Below are positions 47,474 to 55,117 of a stretch of 64,000 nt of DNA, one piece after another. Below the pieces are notes generated by a model that ran no database searches, had not been told where the DNA came from, and saw nothing but the letters and a program-made list of their open reading frames with translations. The stretch's first letter is position 1; each line of letters starts with the position of its first letter. The translations under genes and the position numbers were made by a program. The DNA comes from Saprospirales bacterium. GTDB taxonomy: Bacteria; Bacteroidota; Bacteroidia; Chitinophagales; Saprospiraceae. The stretch is taken from assembly GCA_016703765.1 (NCBI GenBank), contig JADJBL010000014.1:66387-130386 (forward strand), in the 5' to 3' direction.

Positions 47474-49027
47474 ATGAGAAAATTGTATGCCTTCTTAATG
47501 TGCGCAGTCGGTGCGTTTCCCACTTTTTCCCAAAACGTCCTCATCAGCGACCAGAACCATCCCTGCGAGCCGACCATCATGATGGACCCCAAAAATCCCC
47601 ACGTGATCGTGGCGGGTACGGTGCTCGACAACTATTATGTGAGTGCGGATACCGGGAAAACCTGGGCCGAATACAAACTCCAATCTCCTTTCGGCGTTTG
47701 GGGCGATCCCGTGCTGGGAGTGGATACATCGGGTCATTTTTACTACTTCCACCTCTCCAATCCGCCCAACGGAAACTGGATCGACCGCATCGTTTGCCAA
47801 AAATCGGTCGACGGTGGCCATACCTGGAGCGAAGGCACTTTTACAGGACTGAATGGCGCCAAAGCCCAGGATAAACACTGGTGCGCGATCGACCGCAATA
47901 AAAACTACATCTACCTGACCTGGACCCAATTCGACGAATATGGGAGTACTAATCCGGGCGACAGCAGCCTCATCCTCTTCTCTAAATCGACAGATGGGGG
48001 CCAGACCTGGACCCCGGCCCAACGCATCAACAAAATTGCCGGCGACTGCCTGGACTCCGACAATACAGTGGAAGGCGCCGTGCCCTCCGTGGGGCCAAAC
48101 GGAGAGGTGTACGTCGCCTGGGCAGGACCCAAAGGCATCGTGTTTGACCGTTCGCTGGACGAAGGCGCCACCTGGATGCAGGAGGATATACTGGTGGACC
48201 CCATGCCGACGGGCTGGGACTATCAGGTTCCGGGAATATACCGCAGCAACGGCCTGCCCGTCACGGCCTGCGATCTCAGCGGAGGGCCCCATCGCGGCAC
48301 GATCTACATCAATTGGTCTGACCAGCGCAACGGCCCCAACGATACGGATGTCTGGATGGCCAAATCCACAGATGGAGGCAACACCTGGAGTAGCCCGATC
48401 CGCATCAACGACGATCCGGCCGGAAAACATCAGTTTTTCACCTGGATGACCGTCGACCAAACGACGGGTTATCTGTATTTTGTCTTCTACGACCGGCGGG
48501 AACATACTGACCCCTCCACGGATGTCTACCTGGCCTGGTCGACAGACGGAGGGGCTACTTTCGCGAACAAAAAAATCAGCGAGTCGTCTTTTGTGCCGAA
48601 CCTCGGGGTGTTTTTCGGGGATTACAACAACATCGTAGCCCACGCCGGCATAATCAGGCCCATTTGGACCCGGATGCACAATGGGGAGTTGAGCATTTGG
48701 ACGGACCTGCTTTCGCAAAGCGAGATCATTTCCTCCTCCAGAGAGCCGATAATTGGTTCCTTTGAAGTCGAGAATTTCCCGAACCCCGTTTCGGATACCG
48801 AATACTTTTCATTCAAATTGCATGGACCCTCGGTGGTGGACTTGCAGATCCTGGACTCTGCCGGAATGGTAGTCGCCACCATTATCAAACAGGAAAAAAG
48901 GGAGTACGGAAAATACGTCGTCCCGGTCGATTTAAAATCCCTTGGTTTGCCTGCCGGGAGCTATTACGGGAAGCTGATCATCGACGGGCAAGTGAAGGTG
49001 ATGAGGGTAGTGGTAATTAAGAATTAG
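47474..49027 (+). CDS. secreted sialidase-like BNR-repeat protein with T9SS type A sorting domain
   Basis: A 517-residue protein. MRKLYAFLMCAVGAFPTFSQ is a signal peptide. The body is a six-bladed propeller marked by Asp-box (BNR) repeats: SADTGKTWAEY, SVDGGHTWSEG, STDGGQTWTPA, SLDEGATWMQE, STDGGNTWSSP and STDGGATFANK. NHPCEPTIMMDPKNPHVIVA and GDYNNIVAHAGIIRPIWTRM are typical of exo-alpha-sialidase superfamily members in Bacteroidota, most of which are not proven sialidases. The tail (VENFPNPVSDTEYFSFKLHG to VKVMRVVVIKN) is a type A T9SS sorting domain, so the protein is exported and probably surface-attached. The substrate is unknown. Confidence 0.9.
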   Translation: MRKLYAFLMCAVGAFPTFSQNVLISDQNHPCEPTIMMDPKNPHVIVAGTVLDNYYVSADTGKTWAEYKLQSPFGVWGDPVLGVDTSGHFYYFHLSNPPNGNWIDRIVCQKSVDGGHTWSEGTFTGLNGAKAQDKHWCAIDRNKNYIYLTWTQFDEYGSTNPGDSSLILFSKSTDGGQTWTPAQRINKIAGDCLDSDNTVEGAVPSVGPNGEVYVAWAGPKGIVFDRSLDEGATWMQEDILVDPMPTGWDYQVPGIYRSNGLPVTACDLSGGPHRGTIYINWSDQRNGPNDTDVWMAKSTDGGNTWSSPIRINDDPAGKHQFFTWMTVDQTTGYLYFVFYDRREHTDPSTDVYLAWSTDGGATFANKKISESSFVPNLGVFFGDYNNIVAHAGIIRPIWTRMHNGELSIWTDLLSQSEIISSSREPIIGSFEVENFPNPVSDTEYFSFKLHGPSVVDLQILDSAGMVVATIIKQEKREYGKYVVPVDLKSLGLPAGSYYGKLIIDGQVKVMRVVVIKN

Positions 49028-49050
49028 CAACAACACGGCATTTTAAAATG

Positions 49051-49120
49051 AACCGCAAAGGCGCAAAGAACGCAAAGGAAACCAGCGGTTTATCTTAGCG
49101 TTCTTTGCGCCTTTGCGGTT
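49051..49120. terminator. perfect inverted repeat R9 of GCAAAGA-type words between convergent genes
   Basis: AACCGCAAAGGCGCAAAGAA (49051-49070, plus CG) pairs perfectly over 22 bp with the arm at 49099-49120. The arm is built of the near-repeats ccgcaaag, gcgcaaag, acgcaaag. The same phrase is one I have seen scattered through intergenic regions of unrelated bacteria. It lies between the stops of two convergent secreted-protein genes and is the likely bidirectional terminator. Confidence 0.8.
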
Positions 49121-49162
49121 AAATCAATTCAAATAATTTATCTGTGGCGTTACATGAGATGC

Positions 49163-51979
49163 TTACTCCACGACTACAATCCGCTCGGTCTTGGTAAACG
49201 AGTTGGTCTTCAACACGACCAGGTAAATACCACCGGGCATCGAACTGGCGTCCAACACCTGGGTATGGGAACCGGCCTGCATGCTACCCGAAAGCAGCGA
49301 CGCGGCGAGTTGTCCGCGGGTATTCATGACATATAGGCGCACATGGCCCGCTTCCGGCAGCTCGAACTGAATTTCTCCAACCGTGCGGGTGGGGTTTGGG
49401 AAAACCTTTAGCCTGCCGGTCCCGGCGATATTGGAGGAAGTCTGGGTTTGATTCAAAAGCTGGTTTGCTTTTTCCTCCAGCGTCCAGGGCCCCTTGAGCA
49501 TTTCCGTCTCCTCTTCGCCCGCAAACATCATTCCGGGGGTGCAGTCCTTTATGAGCGCCCAGAAATTGGAACCGCGCTCCGCCGTAAAATCGGGAAGCAT
49601 TTCGACGTATTCGCCGGCGTGGAAGATGACCGTGCTTCCCGAAGCAACCGTGCCGTCGGAAGAGACAAATTCACTGGCCATGTACAAGCCGGAGGGTATA
49701 TTGCCCGGAACGTTCAGGCTCACCTGACAGCTATCCCGCAGGTGGAAGTAGTCGGTGGTGTACATGCCACGGCCATGGGTGGCCGCTGCAATCACCTTGT
49801 CGGAGGTCCGTGCGCGAAGCATGTCGATCCTGGCGTTAGCTAATCCGAATTCATTGGTGGGATACCAGACTGTATTGTTCCCATCGAGGTCTTTGGTGTA
49901 CCAGACACCCAACTCCGTAGCAATCATGGCTTTGTCGGTTTCCCCCGGCCAAAGAATGATCCAGCGGACCGGCATGTCGGGCAGGTCGCCTTCGACCGAT
50001 ACCCAGGTGGTTCCGCCATCGGGGGTCTCCCAGATGCTGTTGGTACCGTAATTGCTCAGGGTGATCAGGATATGGGCTTCATTTGTATTGTCTACTGCGA
50101 TGGAGGACATCCAACCACCTGTCGGAGTATTGTTCATGAAGGTGGCATTGGCCATGCCCGCCTGGTCGGCGTTGTCGACCATAAACAAATTCCCATTGGT
50201 GGTGCCCATATAGACCCGGTTTGCCGTACTCGGGGAAACGGCAAAGGCGCTTACTCTGGCGCCTGCAAAGGCCGGAATGGTATCACTCACATTGGTGTTG
50301 GCGCCTCCCACATCGCTGACGCGCCCAAATCGTCCCCCCGAATCGGAGTAATATAGGATGTTTGCAGCGTGGTCGTATTCTGCCGGTGTAATGAAAATGC
50401 GCGGATCGGAGCCCGGCACGATGTTGCTGAAGGTACCTCCTCCGTCGGTGGACACATTGAAGGAACCATCCTGGGTAGACGCGATCTGGATGGCGGGGTT
50501 ATCCTCGTCGATAAAGGCCCAGCCGCCGTCGCAACAACACAAGACGCAGGAAGTGGTGCTCAGGCCCGGGTTAGTGAATTTCGGGGTGGCATTATCCTGC
50601 GTGCCGCCCAGCATGTAGTTCGACCCGGAGTTGGGGTGCATGGCTACGGCGTAGAATTGGGTAACGTTGTAGCTGTTATTCTTGTCGGTAAAAGTGGGCG
50701 ATCCGGCCGATCCATCGTAGGATTTGTACATCCCGCCGTCATTCCCGAAAAGAATTTGATCGGAATCGCCCGGGTAGTACACGATGGCGTGGTGGTCCGT
50801 GTGAATGGATCCGCCACCGAATCCGGCCCAGGTCATACCTGCGTCGGCAGACAGGTTCATACTCACCCCACCGGCCCAAAGCCGGTTTTCGTCGTTGGGG
50901 TCCACGGCCAGGATAAGGTCGTACCAGGCCTGGGCTCCGAACCCTCCGGGACAGTTGGTCGGGTTCCAGTTTGCACCGGCATTGGTCGTCTGAAAAACGG
51001 ACAGACATCCGCCGCTGTTGGCGGTGGTGGTGTCGGCATAAATGACGTAAACCGTATTGGCATTGCTGGGTGCGCAGGCCAGTTCGATGCGGCCGTAATT
51101 CGCGCTGGGAAGCCCCGTGTTCACTGCGTTCCATGTGGTCCCACCGTCGGGGGAGCGAAACACATCGTCGGCGAACGTGGCGGCGTACATATCTCCGTTG
51201 GCTGCCAGTTCGAGGTCCGTCACGAAATTGTTATTGGCAAAGGTGCCGTTGGCAAGCAGAACAGGCCAGGTATTGGTCAAGGGATTGAACCGGCGCAGGC
51301 CGCCGGTGGTGGCGGCGAAAAGGGCGCCGTTGTTGTCCACGATCAATTTGGCGACGCAGGGCTCATTGCCCCCGGGGTTCATCGGCGCCATGCGGTTCCA
51401 GTTGGCGCCGGCGTCGGTCGAAATCCAGACCCCAAGGCCTCTGACGGCATCCTGATTGCCCCAGCACTCGCCCGTTCCGAAGTACAGGGTATTGGTGTTG
51501 GTGGGATCCTGGACAATGCTGGAAAGCGCCAGGTTTTGGAACAGGTCGTTGATGGGTACCCAGGTCGGAGCGCCGGCGTCGATGTTGTTGGTTCGCCAGA
51601 GCCCTCCGGCTACGCCGCCGGCCCAGATGGTCTGTCCGCTGGGATCGTTGGCGTCGATGAGCACGCCACGGGTGCGGCCGCCCACGTTGGTAGGGCCTCT
51701 TTCGGCCCAGAAGATCGGCAGATCGTCCGACCCGCGCTCGGCGCGTTTGGCCTGCGCAATTTCGTAGGCCTCGAGCAAGCGTTCTTTGGGAACGGCGTTG
51801 AGCGCGGGGTCGCGGGTCATGAGAAATTCCTGCATAAATCTGCCCTCGATCATTTGCGACAGGGGCAGCTTTTTAGTCGCATCCGGCGAACGACCTCCCC
51901 GTTCTGCAAGGAGGCTGAGCCCAATGAGGACGGCCAGGCCGGTCAAAAGGGCTATGAGTTGGAAGATTGTGTTTTTCAT
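49163..51979 (-). CDS. large secreted VPS10/sortilin-like BNR propeller protein with T9SS type A sorting domain
   Basis: A 938-residue protein. The N-terminal hydrophobic segment (FQLIALLTGLAVLIGLSLL) is a signal peptide. PIFWAERGPTNVGGRTRGVL then VLIDANDPSGQTIWAGGVAG is the usual opening of VPS10-like ten-bladed propellers in Bacteroidota, with many Asp boxes (STDAGANWNR, SPDGGTTWNA, TTNAGANWNP, SADAGMTWAG, STDGGGTFSN, TPDGGTTWVS). Several blades repeat at 60-70 residues. The end (LKVFPNPTRTVGEIQFELPE, GHVRLYVMNTRGQLAASLLS, SFTKTERIVVVE) is a type A sorting domain. Role: probably carbohydrate or protein binding at the surface. It follows the gene at 52008 by 28 bases, likely same operon. Confidence 0.92.
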   Translation of the reverse strand: MKNTIFQLIALLTGLAVLIGLSLLAERGGRSPDATKKLPLSQMIEGRFMQEFLMTRDPALNAVPKERLLEAYEIAQAKRAERGSDDLPIFWAERGPTNVGGRTRGVLIDANDPSGQTIWAGGVAGGLWRTNNIDAGAPTWVPINDLFQNLALSSIVQDPTNTNTLYFGTGECWGNQDAVRGLGVWISTDAGANWNRMAPMNPGGNEPCVAKLIVDNNGALFAATTGGLRRFNPLTNTWPVLLANGTFANNNFVTDLELAANGDMYAATFADDVFRSPDGGTTWNAVNTGLPSANYGRIELACAPSNANTVYVIYADTTTANSGGCLSVFQTTNAGANWNPTNCPGGFGAQAWYDLILAVDPNDENRLWAGGVSMNLSADAGMTWAGFGGGSIHTDHHAIVYYPGDSDQILFGNDGGMYKSYDGSAGSPTFTDKNNSYNVTQFYAVAMHPNSGSNYMLGGTQDNATPKFTNPGLSTTSCVLCCCDGGWAFIDEDNPAIQIASTQDGSFNVSTDGGGTFSNIVPGSDPRIFITPAEYDHAANILYYSDSGGRFGRVSDVGGANTNVSDTIPAFAGARVSAFAVSPSTANRVYMGTTNGNLFMVDNADQAGMANATFMNNTPTGGWMSSIAVDNTNEAHILITLSNYGTNSIWETPDGGTTWVSVEGDLPDMPVRWIILWPGETDKAMIATELGVWYTKDLDGNNTVWYPTNEFGLANARIDMLRARTSDKVIAAATHGRGMYTTDYFHLRDSCQVSLNVPGNIPSGLYMASEFVSSDGTVASGSTVIFHAGEYVEMLPDFTAERGSNFWALIKDCTPGMMFAGEEETEMLKGPWTLEEKANQLLNQTQTSSNIAGTGRLKVFPNPTRTVGEIQFELPEAGHVRLYVMNTRGQLAASLLSGSMQAGSHTQVLDASSMPGGIYLVVLKTNSFTKTERIVVVE

Positions 51980-52007
51980 CGTTTCGGCTTTTTGTTGGAA
52001 AAGGGGA

Positions 52008-53333
52008 TTAGCGCTCCAGTTTTTCGACCCTGGCTTTCAGTGCTTCATTTTCCTTTTTCAAAGCCTTCATTTCCTTGTCCATTTCGATCATGTACAAAAA
52101 CAACTCCTCGATCTTTTCCTGTTGGCGGACGGTCATATCGCCTAGCTCCAATCCGTTTGCCTCCACTTCTGAAGTGGCAGGCATGCCCGGCAGGCGGCCG
52201 TTTTCGAGGATATGCTCCTCCACCGCGGGAAGGCTTACCAGATTGTGATCCTTGTTGAATACATAATCTGCCCAGCCGGTGCGAACCCGGACCTCCTCGG
52301 TCAGGATGCCGCCTGCGGCGAAGATGGTATACGTGCTCAGGTCGGAAGCGCCCAAGGAAGCCGGGGTGCTCAGGGTTCCGATCGCGAGTTTGCCTTCCCC
52401 GGTGAGCATCATCAGGTCGAGCAGACCGGCGCCCGTGTCGTCGGCGCCGCCGCGGAACATCAGGTTGCCGTCGGTTTCAAGCGATAGCTCCATGTCGAAT
52501 TCCGAGCCGCTGGAGCGGTCGAATCGCATCGCGGGGGTAGTTGTATTGGACAAGGTGAGCAGGCGGTCCGGCTCGTCGGTGCCGAGGCCGAGGCGTCCTT
52601 CGTGGGTGAGGACCATGCGGTTGGTCAGCCCTGCGCCTGTATTGTCGGCGCCGCCACGGAAGAAGAGGTTGCCGTTCGCGCCTCCGAAGAGCTCGTAATC
52701 GCGCTCGCCTGCGCCCGAGCGGTCGAGGCGAATGACAGGGGTGGTGGCGTTGGAGACGGTGAGCAATTGGTCGGGGAAGTCGGTGCCGATCCCAAGGCGG
52801 CCCTGGAAGGTCAGGACCATAAAGTTGGACAGCGCGGGACCGGTGTTGTCGGAACCTCCGCGGAAGAACAGGTTGCCGTTCGTACCTCCGAATAATTCAA
52901 AATCGCGCTCGCCGCCGTTGGAGCGGTCGAAGCGGATGACGGGAAGGTCGGGGTGGGAAACGGTGAAGAGTTGTTCGGGCAGGAAGGTATTGACACCCAC
53001 ATTTCCGTTGTCGCGGATGGTCATTCGCATCCGGTCGCCGGTGCGGAAGACCAGGTTGGCGGGGAAGGAGTTATTGGTGACCGGCCCGGTGATCCAGGAC
53101 ATGATGTTGGACCCCGTATGCCAGATCCCATCCGTTACCCGGCCTTTGAAACGGATCCAGGCCAGGGTATCGCCAGCGTTTACCGGCCCGAAGGTGTAAA
53201 TGGGGTCGTAGCCGTTGTGGCGATGAAAATCCTGGATGGGTTTGGGCCCGCTGTAATTTTGGGCTTGAAGGAGCGTGGCTGTAAGAGTCAGGCAGACCAA
53301 TAACGCCAATGACGTAAAAGCATTGTTTTTCAT
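52008..53333 (-). CDS. secreted tail-fibre-like repeat protein with C-terminal coiled coil
   Basis: A 441-residue protein. MKNNAFTSLALLVCLTLTAT is a signal peptide (cleavage after LLQAQ). Three 60-68-residue repeats follow, each with RFDRS/RLDRS, ELFGG.NGNLFFRGG.DNTG and a closing GRLGIGTDFPDQLL-like phrase, the 'GIGT' pattern of tail-fibre-type collagen-like proteins in Bacteroidota. Then GWADYVFNKDHNLVSLPAVE and HILENGRLPGMPATSEVEAN resemble the pre-endosialidase/tail-fibre-domain consensus. The last 50 residues (QQEKIEELFLYMIEMDKEMK and on) are a coiled coil suitable for trimerisation. ATG 53333 is chosen; an upstream ATG at 53405 lies too far out. It heads the operon with the VPS10-like gene. 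Confidence 0.85.
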   Translation of the reverse strand: MKNNAFTSLALLVCLTLTATLLQAQNYSGPKPIQDFHRHNGYDPIYTFGPVNAGDTLAWIRFKGRVTDGIWHTGSNIMSWITGPVTNNSFPANLVFRTGDRMRMTIRDNGNVGVNTFLPEQLFTVSHPDLPVIRFDRSNGGERDFELFGGTNGNLFFRGGSDNTGPALSNFMVLTFQGRLGIGTDFPDQLLTVSNATTPVIRLDRSGAGERDYELFGGANGNLFFRGGADNTGAGLTNRMVLTHEGRLGLGTDEPDRLLTLSNTTTPAMRFDRSSGSEFDMELSLETDGNLMFRGGADDTGAGLLDLMMLTGEGKLAIGTLSTPASLGASDLSTYTIFAAGGILTEEVRVRTGWADYVFNKDHNLVSLPAVEEHILENGRLPGMPATSEVEANGLELGDMTVRQQEKIEELFLYMIEMDKEMKALKKENEALKARVEKLER

Positions 53334-53677
53334 GGTTTTGATTTTTTGAGTGAGCAAAGTGGTGTTGGGTACGGGAGGGAAAATTCGGTTTTTTGGGGCC
53401 TCCATCTTATTTAGTGTAGGATTGTGATAAGAATAAACTAAAGTTAGTTTGGCAGGAGATACTTTTTTGCCAAATTTCCAAAAACTGTCGGCTGGGAGAT
53501 AAATTTTTCCGGCTAGAGCCTGTGGATATCTCCCCCTAAATGCCAGTTTATCCCTTGAAATGTAAAAAAACCTAATATTTTATTTTACCTTTTACCTCGA
53601 TTTCCTCATTTAAACTTCCGGGAAATCTGCACTATTGACAGCAACGTTAAACCACAAAACCACAAAACCAGAAAAAC
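53334..53677. other. 344-base non-coding region between divergent genes, with a tandem-word arm R11
   Basis: No open reading frame of note. It is AT-rich in the middle (long runs near 53560-53600), as expected for two divergent promoters, though no full TTTG-N19-TAnnTTTG was found. At 53649-53672 the words accacaaa and accagaaa repeat (aaccacaaaaccacaaaacc), a single-arm member of the tandem-word family, directly before the ATG at 53678. Confidence 0.6.
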
Positions 53678-55038
53678 ATGAAAACCCCCTTGGCTTTTCC
53701 CGCCTTGTTCGTTCTCCTGGCATGGGCAATTTTTTCTATTGCCTGCGGTCCACGAAGATTGATGATCCACCCCGGAGCCGGAAGCAAAACCTGCGCCATT
53801 TTAGTGGGGATCAATAAATTTGATCCGGTAACCAATCAATACCAGATCGACACCATTGAGGTCCCTTACCGCTGTGACCAGGTGATCGTGAGCGGCCAGC
53901 AATCCCTGAATGTCCTATTGAAGAGCGGCTATACAATTATTGATTCCTGTAGTTGCGCCGATAGCCTTTATCTGGTAGAAAACACGGGTGTCGACCCGAT
54001 CGGGATTATTGACAACCCGCCTCCGGGCACCAAAGACAGCTCCCTGTCTTTGAATATTTTACCTTTGGATACATTCGATGTAAAATCGAGATCATTGGTT
54101 GAGGTGGATAATTATACCAACCCAGAACCTGAGGGTGTCCGTACCGTAAAGATAGGTGTCGTAGATACCGGGGTCGAGCCCGCCGCCCCCAATTTGCTGG
54201 ATTTTCTTTGGAACAACCCTGGCCCCGAAAATGCATGCCCAGGATATCAGTTTGCCCTGCATGGCTTGGACTTGAGCAATGAAGGTGATCCTACTCCAAA
54301 GGACCTTAACGGCCATGGGACCCACGTCAGTGGAATTGCGGCCGGTTTGTCGCCGAATTTGATATTCAATTCCGGATAGTCAGGCTGGAACTGATCACCG
54401 CCAAGGTGACTGAAAATTCGAGAGATGCCATGGATCTGTTCACGGCTACTTGTGGAATTCACTACGTGCTCGACCAAGGGGCCGAGGTCATCAACCTCAG
54501 TTGGGGTTATCTGGATACCATGATCATCGATAATAACGGGGATACGATCCGATATGTCCCCTGGGTTATGCTTGATGCCCTTAAGGAAGCCAGGGACAGT
54601 GGGGTGGTTATCGTAGCAGCCCTGGGAAATGACGGCTTGAAATTGGGGGAATACACAAAATTCTGGCCGGCGAGCTTTTCCGAAAATTGGGACAACGTCA
54701 TTGCCGTTGGCGCCTCCGCCGACACCGATGGAATGAAGAGGGTTCGTTTTTCAAACTGGTATGACAAGAGTACACTTTTGGCCCCGGGAGAAAGGATTAG
54801 CAGCGTGGTCCCTTTTGTAACCAGACGGTGGAATTCCTCCAATAATTCACCTATTCCTCTGCATTTTCCGGATGGATGGGCAGATGGTAGTGGTACCTCA
54901 ATGTCTGCCCCCTTTGTGACCAGGGCAGTTGCCCTCATGCTTGGGAAACGCGTGCCGACAAATGTGGCAGAAATCAAAACACGCATTCTCGGCGGGACGC
55001 CAGGTTTCGACCCCCAATCCCTGATCAATAACTGGTGA
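53678..55038 (+). CDS. lipoprotein subtilisin-like serine protease (S8), frameshifted near 54365
   Basis: Two frames give one protein of about 453 residues. MKTPLAFPALFVLLAWAIFS is a lipoprotein signal peptide with Cys in SIACGPRR. Catalytic Asp is in VKIGVVDTGVEPAAPNL and His in DLNGHGTHVSGIAAGLSP. After LIF (54361-54367) a base is missing: adding one T turns the next codons into QFRIVRLELITAKV, which continues to the second half with VVIVAALGNDG (oxyanion Asn) and the Ser in SGTSMSAPFVTRAVALML. The N-terminal 140 residues are a prodomain-like region with a Cys pair (DSCSCADS). It lies just upstream of the CHAT protease, separated by an intrinsic terminator. Confidence 0.8.
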
Positions 55039-55056
55039 TATAGAATTTTTATTCAT

Positions 55057-55086
55057 AAAAGGCAGGTGGTTTCCACCTGCCTTTTT
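55057..55086 (+). terminator. intrinsic terminator of the S8 lipoprotein gene
   Basis: A-tract, then GGCAGGTGG (55061-55069), TTT loop, CCACCTGCC (55073-55081) and TTTTT (55082-55086). A perfect 9-bp GC-rich stem with a U tract, 19 bases after the stop at 55038. This is the cleanest rho-independent terminator in the window, and unlike the tandem-word hairpins it has no word repeats. Confidence 0.92.
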
Positions 55087-55093
55087 AATTTTG
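55086..55093 (+). promoter_or_regulatory. putative -7 box TAATTTTG overlapping the terminator
   Basis: TAATTTTG fits TAnnTTTG and begins on the last T of the terminator tract, 25 bases before the CHAT gene ATG at 55118. A start site near 55100 would give a short leader. No TTTG -33 is present at 19 bases, where the terminator stem lies instead. Confidence 0.4.
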
Positions 55094-55117
55094 GAGAAGT
55101 ACCTACCCCCAACCCCT

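Noticed and set aside
50369..52258. 629-residue open frame antisense to the VPS10-like gene
   Set aside because: It mirrors the repeats of the real gene, has no signal or domain, and the minus-strand protein has Asp boxes and a T9SS tail. Same reasoning for 850-1989, 2876-3661, 21438-22688 and 33670-34857.
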